Below are positions 17,782-26,156 of a DNA stretch of 64,000 bases, piece by piece (position 1 is the first letter of the stretch; every line of letters begins with the position of its first letter). The position numbers and the translations under genes were made by a program. The stretch lies in the NCBI GenBank assembly GCA_963674685.2, contig CAXXWT010000005.1:248001-312000 (forward strand), read 5' to 3'. The notes below the pieces were generated by a model that was not told where the DNA came from, made no database searches, and worked only from the letters and a program-made list of their open reading frames with translations. Origin of the DNA: G963674685 sp963674685. Its GTDB lineage: Bacteria; Lernaellota; Lernaellaia; JACKCT01.

Positions 17782-18118
17782 CGCGACAACCTCTTTTCCT
17801 GTGGGCTCGACCACTTTCTTCATAGAACCGTTATTTCGGATACAGGTCTCGGCGAAGATGTCGGAGAATATAATACAGGAAAATGCGTATTGTCATATGC
17901 TCAAAAATCCCGATGCCCTGGAAAATGAGGATATGAAGCGCGAAACCAGGCTTTTTGCCCTGCGAGTCGGGAATCGCATGTTTTTATCCAAAGACCACGC
18001 ATGGTCTTGCCCCCCGCTCACCTGATGTTTATACTGACGCCCGAATTGTCCGGCGACCGATCAGCATTTTGCGTCGCCGAATGTTATTGGCGTGAACACA
18101 TTTGTGAGTGGAAAACTT
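17782..18118. other. Divergent intergenic region between corA and a beta-barrel gene
   Basis: No gene is supported. It holds the presumed corA promoter, a hairpin AAGACC-ACGCAT-GGTCTT near 17,989-18,006, and a TTTATACT site about 90 bases before the next plus-strand gene. A 42-codon frame reading MLKNPDALENED is open but has no family or ribosome-site support. Confidence 0.35.
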
Positions 18119-18745
18119 ATGAAGTTACGCAGCATTTCGATTATCCTGGCTTTATGCATCATCGTCCCCGCGCTGGCGGCCGCCGACAGTCTTGAAGAAA
18201 ACAGAATGGGCGTCGGCGCGCGCATCGGATATTCCTTCATCCCCAACATGTTTATGAACATGGGATTCGAGGAATATCAAAGTCTCAACGCCACATCGCT
18301 TGGCGTGCAAGGTCTTTACGGTTTCGGCGCGTTCGATCTCGTATTCGGATTGGACAATTACTGGCTGACCATGGACGACGGCGAATGGCTGCAAAATGGG
18401 ATGGACGAAGACGAAGATACTTATTACGTCGAATCCGATTTCGGCCTGGTCAACCTGGATTCATCCATCGTCTGGAAATGGCGCGTTCATCCCGCGGTGG
18501 AACCCGTGGCGGGAATCGGCCTGGCCCTTGGATTTCCATACGGCTCCATCGACGTGGACCGCTACCATGAAGGCGAACCCCGCAACAAGCCGGAAGAAAA
18601 ACAAATGCCCGGAGTCATCCCCACTATCAAGCTTCAGACGGGTTGCCGTTTTTATCCGTCGCCCGATTTCATGCTCTCGCTCGACCTTGGCGTCCAATAC
18701 GGATTTTTCCTCGGAGCGGGCGCGGTTTACAGTTTCGACATTTAA
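18119..18745 (+). CDS. Outer-membrane beta-barrel protein
   Basis: This 208-residue protein has a signal peptide ending near ALAAAD, followed by alternating polar/hydrophobic strands (VGARIGYSFIPN, LGVQGLYGFGAFDLVFGLD) and a terminal strand ending in Phe-Asp-Ile. That pattern is an 8- to 10-stranded barrel; no named family was recognised. It contains an acidic MDEDEDTYY loop. Start choice is ATG, nine codons into a longer GTG frame, because the signal peptide begins MKLRS there. It precedes yjbQ and the TPR membrane gene on the same strand. Confidence 0.7.
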   Translation: MKLRSISIILALCIIVPALAAADSLEENRMGVGARIGYSFIPNMFMNMGFEEYQSLNATSLGVQGLYGFGAFDLVFGLDNYWLTMDDGEWLQNGMDEDEDTYYVESDFGLVNLDSSIVWKWRVHPAVEPVAGIGLALGFPYGSIDVDRYHEGEPRNKPEEKQMPGVIPTIKLQTGCRFYPSPDFMLSLDLGVQYGFFLGAGAVYSFDI

Positions 18746-18825
18746 AGCTTTGCCGACTATCGCTTGAAATTCTTGTCGTTTGATCTCACGAAATTTGGGG
18801 CAATCTTATAAAGGAAGGCGCAGTC

Positions 18826-19215
18826 GTGGCCGAATTCCAGGTGAAAACAACCGAAAAAAACGAGATGGTCAACGTCACCAGACTCGTCGTTCGTTTCATT
18901 CAGGATGAAAAAATCGAAGATGGCTTCGTCCATGCTTTCGTCCCGCATACGACCGCCGGGATCACGATCAACGAAAACGCGGACCCCGACGTCGTGCGGG
19001 ACATTCTGTTCGGACTGGACAAAATCAGCCCGAATCTGCGTGAGTTTCAACATGCCGAAGGAAATTCGGACGCGCATATCAAATCCAGTCTGATCGGCGT
19101 TTCGCTGACTATACCGGTCGAAGGGCAAATGCCGGTTCTCGGCACCTGGCAGGGTATCTACTTTTGTGAATTCGATGGGCCTCGTACGAGGAGACTGATC
19201 CTGAAAAAAGGCTGA
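18826..19215 (+). CDS. YjbQ family (UPF0047) protein, secondary thiamine-phosphate synthase type
   Basis: A 129-residue member of the YjbQ fold: VVRFIQDEKIEDGFVHAFV, then PHTTAGITINENADPDV, NSDAHIKSSLIG and GTWQGIYFCEFDGPR. These are the family's conserved His/Glu/Asp blocks. Members have weak thiamine-phosphate synthase activity, but the main role is not established. It starts at GTG with GGAAGG eight bases upstream. The stop is two bases before the ATG of the TPR/TMTC protein, so the two are likely cotranscribed. Confidence 0.92.
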   Translation: MAEFQVKTTEKNEMVNVTRLVVRFIQDEKIEDGFVHAFVPHTTAGITINENADPDVVRDILFGLDKISPNLREFQHAEGNSDAHIKSSLIGVSLTIPVEGQMPVLGTWQGIYFCEFDGPRTRRLILKKG

Positions 19216-19217
19216 AA

Positions 19218-21569
19218 ATGAAAAATACAACCATTTTCATCTTGTGCGCGGTCCTTGCCCTGGCCTGCGTCGGCGCATATTTCAACGCCCCTTCCGGCGA
19301 ATTCGTTTGGGACGACATCAACCTGATCGTCATGGATTACCAGATCAGGGACGTTTCGTTCATCAAAGACGTTTTCACAAGGGATTTTTTCGGATTTCAG
19401 GACAACGCAAGAAAGTACGGCTATTTTCGCCCCGTCATCACGTTGAGCTTTATGCTCGACTACGCGATATGGGAGTTGAATGCCGCCGGCTATCACATCA
19501 CCAACATCATCACGCACCTTATTGCGTCGATTTTTATTTTCCTGATCTTTCTCAGGCTTGTCCCGGGCAAACCTCTGGGGCCGTTTATCGGCGCCCTGCT
19601 TTTTGCCGTGCACCCCATCCATACGGAAAACGTGACATGGATATCCGGGCGCACGGACACCATTTGCGGAATGTTCTTTTTTTCTTCCCTATGGTTTTTC
19701 ATCGTGTACGCGCAAAGGCTCGCAAAAGCCCGGGGATATTCCGATGACGGCGGGCCGTCCGAAAAGGACGTCACAAGAAATCCCTTCCTGATCGCATCCC
19801 TGGCGCTTTTTGCGCTGGCTTTGCTATCAAAGGAAATGTCCGCCGTACTGCCCGGCATAGTATTTCTTTATATCCTCATTTTTATCACGGGATTTCGCCG
19901 CGACGGGCTGATGTCCTTTATTCCGGCTTTCGCCGCGCTGACCGCCGTCATGGCCGGTTACGGCCTGTATCGCTACTACGTCGTCCAAGTCTCCGAACAG
20001 GCCAAGGATCCGTGGGGTTTTATCACCACGCTCGTTTCGTTCTTCTGGACGATCAGTTATTACCTGATGAAAATGGCTTGGCCGCTGAAGCAGTCGGGGT
20101 ACATTCAAAACGAACTGGTGCAGTCGATTCTGGACGCCAAGGCTCTTTTGGGCATCGCGGTTTTAGGTCTTGCGGCCTGGGCAATCTGGGTGACCGCCGC
20201 CAGGGACAAGGTGATTTGCTTCACCTTGTCGTTTCTGTTCATCAGCTTCGCCCCCCTGTCCAACTTCATCAGAATTTCCGGCCCCCGCGACATGGGTTTC
20301 ATGACGGCGGAACGGTTCGCATACATCCCCTCGGCGCCGTTTTTATTCCTCGTGGGCCTGCTGTTGGCCCGGCTGATCGGGAAGCTGCTCACCATGCAGG
20401 CCGACGTCATAATCGGCAAGCGCCTGCACCGCGTCGTTGCCGTCATCCTTCTTCTTGCCATGACCGGCTTATATACGGGCCTGACAATACGCAGAAACGA
20501 AGTCTGGCGCACCAATGAAGCTTTTTTCACCGATTGCATCGCCAAGGCGCCGACCGCGCCGCTGCTGTATATGGTTTTGGGCAATATTTACAGCCTCATG
20601 GGGGATGAATACTTCGACAAAGCGGAAAAAACTCTTAAAACCGCTATTGAGTATCTGTCCCCAAGGGACCGAGAGGAACCCACGTGGATTTATTCCGATC
20701 TGGCCGGCGTCTACGCAAAGCAGGAACAGTACGATAAATCGCTGGAAATGATGAAACTGGCGGCCCGGGGCCGTTTGCGGAACTCGGCGGTGGAATTCAA
20801 CATGGGTGAGATCTACCGCATGATGGGCGACCTGGAAAAGGCGGCCAATTATTACAAACGCTCCCTCGAAGTCGATAAGAAGAATATCAAAGCGCTGCAA
20901 CAGCTGGGGCTTGTCCTGCAACAGCTTTCAAAATGGGAAGAATCAAACAAGGCCTATATCGCCCTGAGCGAACTTCTGCCGAACGATCCCATCGTGAGGA
21001 TAAATATTGGCCGCAATTATTTGATGATGCGGGAGTACCGCCTCTCGGTGACCTGGCTGAAAAGAGCCCTGGCCGTCGATCCGAACCGCGGCGCCGTTTA
21101 TGAGTTGCTGGGAAGCGCGTATCTTTCCATGGACAAAGCTGACGAAGGAATCACGTTTCTGAAAAAAGCCATTGAGCTGGATCCTGAAAATTACGATGTC
21201 AAAGCAGCCCTTGGCAACGCCATGTTCACTATCGGGCAAAAAGTGGAAGCGCATAAAATCCTGCTGGATGTCATCAACGAGCGGCCGGACAACATCAAAG
21301 CCCTGATGGGCATGGGGATTCTCGCTTCCGATCAGGGAAAGCAGGAAATCGCCGAAAAAACCTTCAATTATGTCCTCACACTTGATCCGAGCAATGTGCG
21401 CGCCATGCTTTCTCTGGGGATTCTCGCATTCCGCAACGAAGACAAAGTAGCTGCAACCCATTGGTTTCAAAGCATTTTATCCATTGACGACGGCAATGAA
21501 GTCGCCAAGGCCTATTTGTTCAAGTTAAGCGGAAAAGGCGCTGTCGCCACACCCGGCGAGGGGCAATAA
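19218..21569 (+). CDS. Membrane TPR protein of TMTC/O-mannosyltransferase-like type
   Basis: The N-terminal ~430 residues hold a signal-anchor and about nine to eleven helices, with VWDDINLI, the YFRPVITLSFMLDYA block, AAGYHITNIITHL and AVHPIHTENVTWISGRTD, all typical of TMTC-like proteins. The C-terminal ~330 residues form at least eight tetratricopeptide repeats (MLGNIYSLMGDEYF, EFNMGEIYRMMGDLEKAANY and so on). Eukaryotic TMTC1-4 are O-mannosyltransferases; bacterial relatives are unproven, though the acidic residues in the first loop resemble GT-C enzymes. Length 783 residues. Probably in the inner membrane with the TPRs facing out. Confidence 0.85.
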   Translation: MKNTTIFILCAVLALACVGAYFNAPSGEFVWDDINLIVMDYQIRDVSFIKDVFTRDFFGFQDNARKYGYFRPVITLSFMLDYAIWELNAAGYHITNIITHLIASIFIFLIFLRLVPGKPLGPFIGALLFAVHPIHTENVTWISGRTDTICGMFFFSSLWFFIVYAQRLAKARGYSDDGGPSEKDVTRNPFLIASLALFALALLSKEMSAVLPGIVFLYILIFITGFRRDGLMSFIPAFAALTAVMAGYGLYRYYVVQVSEQAKDPWGFITTLVSFFWTISYYLMKMAWPLKQSGYIQNELVQSILDAKALLGIAVLGLAAWAIWVTAARDKVICFTLSFLFISFAPLSNFIRISGPRDMGFMTAERFAYIPSAPFLFLVGLLLARLIGKLLTMQADVIIGKRLHRVVAVILLLAMTGLYTGLTIRRNEVWRTNEAFFTDCIAKAPTAPLLYMVLGNIYSLMGDEYFDKAEKTLKTAIEYLSPRDREEPTWIYSDLAGVYAKQEQYDKSLEMMKLAARGRLRNSAVEFNMGEIYRMMGDLEKAANYYKRSLEVDKKNIKALQQLGLVLQQLSKWEESNKAYIALSELLPNDPIVRINIGRNYLMMREYRLSVTWLKRALAVDPNRGAVYELLGSAYLSMDKADEGITFLKKAIELDPENYDVKAALGNAMFTIGQKVEAHKILLDVINERPDNIKALMGMGILASDQGKQEIAEKTFNYVLTLDPSNVRAMLSLGILAFRNEDKVAATHWFQSILSIDDGNEVAKAYLFKLSGKGAVATPGEGQ

Positions 21570-21621
21570 TGTATTGGAAACAACAGTGTTCTTATTAAAT
21601 CGGGTTTGAAAAAAAAACCGG

Positions 21622-21650
21622 TTGCTTTTAATATTTTGAAATGTTAGAAT
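21622..21650 (+). promoter_or_regulatory. Sigma-70-like promoter TTGCTT-N17-TAGAAT
   Basis: The -35 TTGCTT and -10 TAGAAT are spaced 17 bases apart, about 50 bases after the TPR gene. They would give a transcript starting near 21,657 and a leader of about 150 bases before the next gene. Confidence 0.55.
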
Positions 21651-21656
21651 CAGATC

Positions 21657-21791
21657 GTAGTCTACTGCTGGGTTCATGCCCAAATTAGCGGTGGGCTTAC
21701 GAATTTGGGTCGTTGCCCTGCTTATCGCGGGGGACAAGTTGGATATGCATGATCCTTAGGTTCGGGGCAATTGGATTAACCGAGCTTTTTC
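21657..21791 (+). promoter_or_regulatory. Structured leader RNA of an Asp-rich exported-protein gene
   Basis: Two stems are clear: CCCAAATT (21679-21686) with AATTTGGG (21702-21709), and CCCTGC with GCGGGG shortly after. Further GGG/CCC pairing with GCTGGGTTCATGCCC is possible. It ends just before AAGGAGG. No known riboswitch class was recognised. Confidence 0.4.
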
Positions 21792-21805
21792 AAGGAGGTG
21801 GGAAG

Positions 21806-22588
21806 GTGAGATCCCGAAATCAGATCATTTTAGTATTGGCATGTGTTTTTCTAATGGCCACAACCGCTTTCGCTCAAACGACCGATGACGACACCGGCGC
21901 AGACGACGATGTTGTCGACGACGACACCGGCGCAGACGACGATCTCGCCGATGACGACACAAGCGGCGACGACGATTCCGATGAGTTCACCGCTGAACTC
22001 AACTTCGATTTGCCGAACGCCCTTGAGCCCGATTCGACCTACGACTTTGAGTTCACGGTAAAAAACACGACTTCACCGAGCGACATGCAGCGATGGGTCA
22101 ATAAACTGGAAATGTTTATGCCCGATCCCGGCTACAGCGTCGATGAAGATTACGTATCCTCGCCGGACGCCATGCACGACGGCGAATGGACCAGCACCAT
22201 GATTGAACATGAAGACAACGACGGCGTCTACATGGGCATCCGCTGGCAGTATTCGGGTTACGTGACCTCCGAGGATTACGAAGACATTCGTGAAGAAGAC
22301 GCCAAATTCTTCGCCAAAGCCGGCGAGGATGACGGAGATATCGCAGAAGGAGAAAGCCTGGGCGGCTTCACGTTCCGCGCCACCACGACCACGGAATCCG
22401 ACGTCAGCAAGCTCGACGGATTCGACTGGGCCGTGTGGGCCGATGACGGAACCCTGTATATCGGAAAGAGCTGCGTGGTTGCCGAAAATTGTGAAGGCGA
22501 CGCTGACGACGACACCGACGATGACACGGACGAAGATAATGACGGCGGCGACGACGATGACGACAGCGCAGGCGGATGCGGCTGCTAA
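21806..22588 (+). CDS. Exported Asp-rich protein with C-terminal GCGC tail
   Basis: This 260-residue protein starts at GTG, seven bases after a perfect AAGGAGG. A signal peptide ending AFAQ is followed by an Asp run with DDDTGADDD repeats. A beta-rich middle region carries STYDFEFTVKNTT and MQRWVNKLEMFMPDPGYSV, which resemble an Ig-like or CARDB-type fold. A second Asp run near the C-terminus leads to SAGGCGC at the very end. The same Asp-rich tail and Cys-Gly-Cys end occur in the C45-like protein at 4.4 kb, so this looks like a shared C-terminal module. No enzyme motif was found. It has its own promoter, leader and a strong terminator. Confidence 0.75.
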   Translation: MRSRNQIILVLACVFLMATTAFAQTTDDDTGADDDVVDDDTGADDDLADDDTSGDDDSDEFTAELNFDLPNALEPDSTYDFEFTVKNTTSPSDMQRWVNKLEMFMPDPGYSVDEDYVSSPDAMHDGEWTSTMIEHEDNDGVYMGIRWQYSGYVTSEDYEDIREEDAKFFAKAGEDDGDIAEGESLGGFTFRATTTTESDVSKLDGFDWAVWADDGTLYIGKSCVVAENCEGDADDDTDDDTDEDNDGGDDDDDSAGGCGC

Positions 22589-22629
22589 CGGCAGCTTTGT
22601 GCGCCACTAAACATTCCTGACCTCAATTC

Positions 22630-22665
22630 ACCCCTCCGGATCAGCCCGGAGGGGTGCTTTTATTT
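22630..22665 (+). terminator. Rho-independent terminator
   Basis: ACCCCTCCGG pairs with CCGGAGGGGT over ten bases with a six-base loop, followed by GCTTTTATTT. It lies 42 bases after the stop of the Asp-rich protein. Confidence 0.78.
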
Positions 22666-22738
22666 GCGTCGCCGTGAATTTTTCCACGCACATGTATAGT
22701 TTTTACCCCTGTTGCCATTTTGCCCTTACGCGCACAAT

Positions 22739-22761
22739 AATCGCTTTATGAAAAAGCGATT
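22739..22761 (+). promoter_or_regulatory. Hairpin with a start codon in the loop
   Basis: AATCGCTTT pairs perfectly with AAAGCGATT over nine bases, and the loop is ATGAA, so the ATG of the next gene is exposed in the loop of a stable stem. No Shine-Dalgarno is visible upstream. The structure could limit or control initiation. Confidence 0.5.
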
Positions 22762-23914
22762 GACACTCCTTATCGCGCTTTGCGTCATGACGCTCATCAC
22801 GGCGCTTACTTACTTTTTCGATTTGCACAAAACTGAAACGGTCCGACGCCCGAATCAACTGAAAAAGGATCTGCAAACCTTAGAATCCCTCAATCGCCGA
22901 TGGACGCAAAGAAACCCAGAAGACCGAAAAGCGTTCGGGGAGTTAATGAGGTTTATGGCGGAGGCCAAACCGGACCACCTTCCAATTGACGCCGAAATCA
23001 ACGTATGCACGCCGGAAGATGATGAGCGTATGCGTAATTTCCCCGTTTCGTCTCCATGGAAAACCAAGATCGTACGCGACCTGGAGGGAATCCTGGACGG
23101 CGGCCTGCAAGTCCATTTCGGGGCGAATGACTTCATTAAAAACTCGAAAAACTACGACGATTTCGACAAATATTTTCCCAAAGGCGTCCCGCGACTTTTA
23201 AAGTTATTGATCCTTGCCGCGCAGGCCGAATGCCGGGCCGGGCAGCGGGACGCCTGCGGTAAAGACTTGATGATCTGTTGGCGGACGCAGGAGGGACTGA
23301 TCGAAACGCCCTCCGTCGCCCTGGCCATTCTGGCCGGAATCAAAGGGCGCAGGGAGTTCGTTCAGGTCGTAATTTATTGTCTTCCGCTTCTAGGCCGTGA
23401 AACCCTGACGGCCCTTTCCGACAGTCTGAAAAATCGCGCCGATGTCTCCCAATCCATGCTGAATTCCATGATTTTCAACATGATCGGGACGGTCAGGCTC
23501 ATTGAAAACTCCATGCCTTTTAGCCGGCGCGGTTATTTTTCCGCATTCATCGACGAGCCGACGCGATTCTGGGCTTTATTCAAATTGAATCGCAGGCTGC
23601 AGACACAGCGATATATTTTCATGGATCGAATGATGGCGATGATGGATGCGGCGAAAACAAATTTCGCAACGGAAGAGGAATCGAAAATACTGCCGCCTTC
23701 GCTCTACTTCAACGAGCAGACGCGAAAAAACTACCAATGGAATTTCGAGGAAAATCTGGCGAACGAAGCGCTGATCGTCACATTGATACAGGCGATCGAC
23801 GCCGAACTGGAGCAGCGCCGGGCAGGATCAAAAACAACGCTTGAAATCCCGATCGACGAGTATCGCAAAATCGTGATCGGCCGCGATCACGGATGCGTCG
23901 ACCCTCCCCTTTGA
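22748..23914 (+). CDS. Single-pass membrane or exported protein, unknown family
   Basis: A 388-residue protein with an N-terminal KKR and one hydrophobic segment (TLLIALCVMTLITALTYFF), then a helical domain to the end. No named domain was recognised. The region LPLLGRETLTALSDSLKNRA around residue 220 resembles IPYLDSEELHQLADSFQKQA in the protein at 38.0 kb, which has the same architecture, so they may be distant paralogues. The start is the ATG inside a hairpin loop. Its stop is two bases before the stop of fetB, convergent. Function unknown; an inner-membrane anchored periplasmic protein is the likeliest place. Confidence 0.75.
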   Translation: MKKRLTLLIALCVMTLITALTYFFDLHKTETVRRPNQLKKDLQTLESLNRRWTQRNPEDRKAFGELMRFMAEAKPDHLPIDAEINVCTPEDDERMRNFPVSSPWKTKIVRDLEGILDGGLQVHFGANDFIKNSKNYDDFDKYFPKGVPRLLKLLILAAQAECRAGQRDACGKDLMICWRTQEGLIETPSVALAILAGIKGRREFVQVVIYCLPLLGRETLTALSDSLKNRADVSQSMLNSMIFNMIGTVRLIENSMPFSRRGYFSAFIDEPTRFWALFKLNRRLQTQRYIFMDRMMAMMDAAKTNFATEEESKILPPSLYFNEQTRKNYQWNFEENLANEALIVTLIQAIDAELEQRRAGSKTTLEIPIDEYRKIVIGRDHGCVDPPL

Positions 23915-23917
23915 CAT

Positions 23918-24703
23918 CTATCGGACCGCCTGATCTCGGAATTGATGATCCGCTGTAAAATAGCCGCGAACCATCAGAAGAATGGCCATGATCGACGACG
24001 ACGCCACAATGCCGGTCAGCATATAAAAAATGACAACCTGATAACGCACGGCGATCTGCGGGTCCACGCCGCTGGTGATTTGCCCGGTCATGAAACCGGG
24101 AAGCTGCACGATGCCCGCCGTCATCAATCCGTTGATGGCGGGAATCAAGGCCTGCCGAACCGCATTGCGGGCCACGGGGGCGATCGCCTGCCAGGACGTC
24201 GCCCCGACGCACAGTGAAGCTTCGATTCTGTCGCGGTTGTCCCGAATCCCCGTATCCAGAGCCCGGACGCCGATGGCGACCCCGTTCATGGCGCCGTTAA
24301 GCCCCATGCCCATCATGGGAATCACATATCGCGGATTGAAATACGGCTTGACGCCGATCACGAGATAAAAAACGTACGTCCCCACGGCCAGACTCGTCAG
24401 CCCGATCACGCCGGTGGCGATGATGACGACCCTGGCGCGCATCAATCCGGCGCGTTTTGCGGCGTTGAAACCCGCCACGAATGTCATGATCAGGCAAATG
24501 CCGAAAACCGGCGCGGGATGATTGATGGCGAAGATCTTGTCCAGGACGTATCCGACGGCCAAAAGCTGCGCAAAAACCCGAATCGATCCGATCATCAGAT
24601 CTTTTTCAAGACCCAGTTTCAAAAACCGGCTGATGCAAAAGGGGACGGCCATCGCCACGGCGCAAACGAAAATATCGACGATGCCAATTTCATACATGGT
24701 CAT
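23918..24703 (-). CDS. fetB: FetB/UPF0014 ABC-transporter permease
   Basis: A 261-residue membrane protein of the UPF0014 family. It has about seven helices and the conserved MGMGLNGAMNGVAIG and LPGFMTGQITSGVDPQIAVRYQ blocks. In E. coli, FetAB exports iron under stress. It is preceded by the ATPase gene with a four-base overlap (ATGA), confirming an operon. Metal specificity here is by homology only. Confidence 0.9.
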   Translation of the reverse strand: MTMYEIGIVDIFVCAVAMAVPFCISRFLKLGLEKDLMIGSIRVFAQLLAVGYVLDKIFAINHPAPVFGICLIMTFVAGFNAAKRAGLMRARVVIIATGVIGLTSLAVGTYVFYLVIGVKPYFNPRYVIPMMGMGLNGAMNGVAIGVRALDTGIRDNRDRIEASLCVGATSWQAIAPVARNAVRQALIPAINGLMTAGIVQLPGFMTGQITSGVDPQIAVRYQVVIFYMLTGIVASSSIMAILLMVRGYFTADHQFRDQAVR

Positions 24704-25452
24704 TGCGCCGCCTCGCCCGACCCCGTTAAAACCTTGCGCGCCGGGCTGCCGGGATCGTTCAGTATGTGTTCAGGAGCGCCGGATGCGGCGACGAGGCCGT
24801 CTTCAAGATAAATCAGACGCCGGCATCTTTGCAGCCTCGAACGCTGATGGGATACATGGATGATCGTACGCTTCCGTTTGGGAAAGAGCTTTTCCAGGTT
24901 GTCGAGAATTTCGTCGGCGTTGCGCGCGTCGAGATTGGCGGTGCACTCGTCCAGCATGATGACTTCCGGTTCCAGGTAAAGCGTCCTGGCCAGCTGCACG
25001 CGCGCCTGTTGCCCCACGGATAAAGCCGTCGCGTCCCGGCAATTCATGTCCCGGGGCAATCGGACAAACTCCAGCCATCGGCAGCCTTTTTCCTCGTCGC
25101 CAATGCGCCCGGCAATGATGTCATGCATTAAAACATTTTCGATTACGCTCCCCGGAAAGATTACGGGCTTTTGCATGACAAGGCCGATTTTGCGGCGCAC
25201 TTCAATAATCGGAAGCGAATTCAAATCGACTCCGCCGTACCGAATCGTCCCCTCGTCCGGGTCTTCCAGGCGGTTGAGCAATCTCAGCATGGTGCTTTTG
25301 CCGGAACCGCTGGCGCCGATGACGCCGAGATATTCGCCCGCGTCGATCTGCAAATCGACGCCGCGCAATACTTGTATCGCCCCTCCCTTTGCCAGGGCTT
25401 TTACGCGGCAAACGTTCAGCATGGAAATATCGCCGCTATGAGGCTCGTTCAT
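24700..25452 (-). CDS. fetA: FetA-type ABC-transporter ATPase
   Basis: A 250-residue ATPase with Walker A GASGSGKST, a Q-loop at LVMQKPVIF, an ABC signature LSVGQQARVQLAR (SVGQQ in place of SGGQ) and Walker B VIMLDECTANLD, where Cys replaces the usual Pro. The SVGQQ signature and MQKP Q-loop are typical of the FetA/YbbL group. The ATG with GGAG seven bases upstream was chosen over a TTG four codons earlier. It drives the FetB permease encoded directly behind. Confidence 0.9.
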   Translation of the reverse strand: MNEPHSGDISMLNVCRVKALAKGGAIQVLRGVDLQIDAGEYLGVIGASGSGKSTMLRLLNRLEDPDEGTIRYGGVDLNSLPIIEVRRKIGLVMQKPVIFPGSVIENVLMHDIIAGRIGDEEKGCRWLEFVRLPRDMNCRDATALSVGQQARVQLARTLYLEPEVIMLDECTANLDARNADEILDNLEKLFPKRKRTIIHVSHQRSRLQRCRRLIYLEDGLVAASGAPEHILNDPGSPARKVLTGSGEAAQ

Positions 25453-25497
25453 AAACCGCTCCAACGCTGCATGAAAATTTAACGGCGCAAGGGAATG

Positions 25498-26058
25498 TCA
25501 GATCAGTCGTCCGTACAGTATCAATACCGCGCCCAAGGCGATGCGCACATCGAGTTTTCGCCCCAGTTCAAGCATCAGATCGAGGGCGTATTCGTCGCCT
25601 TTTGGAGTGTTGGAATGGAACAGGCCCAGGACTTCCTCTCCGTCAACGAAAGAAAAATCCGCCCCGCCCAGATCGCCCATAAAACCGCCGAGCTTCGAGG
25701 TTTCCACCAGTCGGCACATCTGATCATCGGCGGGGGTGAGGATCTTGACATTCCGCCGGAGTATGTTTTCCATCAATTCAGCCCTGTATTTCGCGATGGG
25801 CTGACCTTCCTCGATATACAGCGTGTACTCGGCTGTTGCACCGAACAGAATCTTGTCCTGTTTGACCCAGAAAAGCCTGGCTTCCTTGCTGTCGTCAACA
25901 TAAAAATGCATCTGCTTGACGAGGGTAAAATCGGGGATATCAACGTATATGAGCGGCTCGTGATCGGAGTTGTAAACGAAAAATCCCGTGTTCACGAATG
26001 AGAAGCTTTTTTTACGGATGTAAAACTTGTCCAGCAGATGAATATTTTTATTTTCCAT
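25498..26058 (-). CDS. LURP-one/scramblase-like tubby-fold protein (tentative)
   Basis: The 186-residue protein has a beta-rich pattern: FYIRKKSFSFVNTGFFVYN, DHEPLIYVDIPDF, LVKQMHFYVDD, ARLFWVKQDKILFGATAEY. This alternation of strands followed by a C-terminal helix (ALDLMLELGRKLDVRIALG) resembles the LURP-one-related/phospholipid-scramblase superfamily with a tubby-like barrel. The resemblance is by strand pattern and weak motifs, so confidence is modest. The start is the ATG with GGAG five bases upstream. It could bind a lipid. It lies between fetA and the farnesyl-diphosphate synthase gene, same strand. Confidence 0.55.
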   Translation of the reverse strand: MENKNIHLLDKFYIRKKSFSFVNTGFFVYNSDHEPLIYVDIPDFTLVKQMHFYVDDSKEARLFWVKQDKILFGATAEYTLYIEEGQPIAKYRAELMENILRRNVKILTPADDQMCRLVETSKLGGFMGDLGGADFSFVDGEEVLGLFHSNTPKGDEYALDLMLELGRKLDVRIALGAVLILYGRLI

Positions 26059-26156
26059 TTCCACTCCAACGCCAACCCAACTCAATTTCTATCAGGTTTT
26101 CATGCGGATGCAAAGCACTCATTTTCATCAAATAGTCCGCGCCAACAGTCGAATTG

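Noticed and set aside
17453..18025. 190-codon plus-strand frame over the corA start
   Set aside because: Mostly antisense to corA; the free end of 42 codons has no support.
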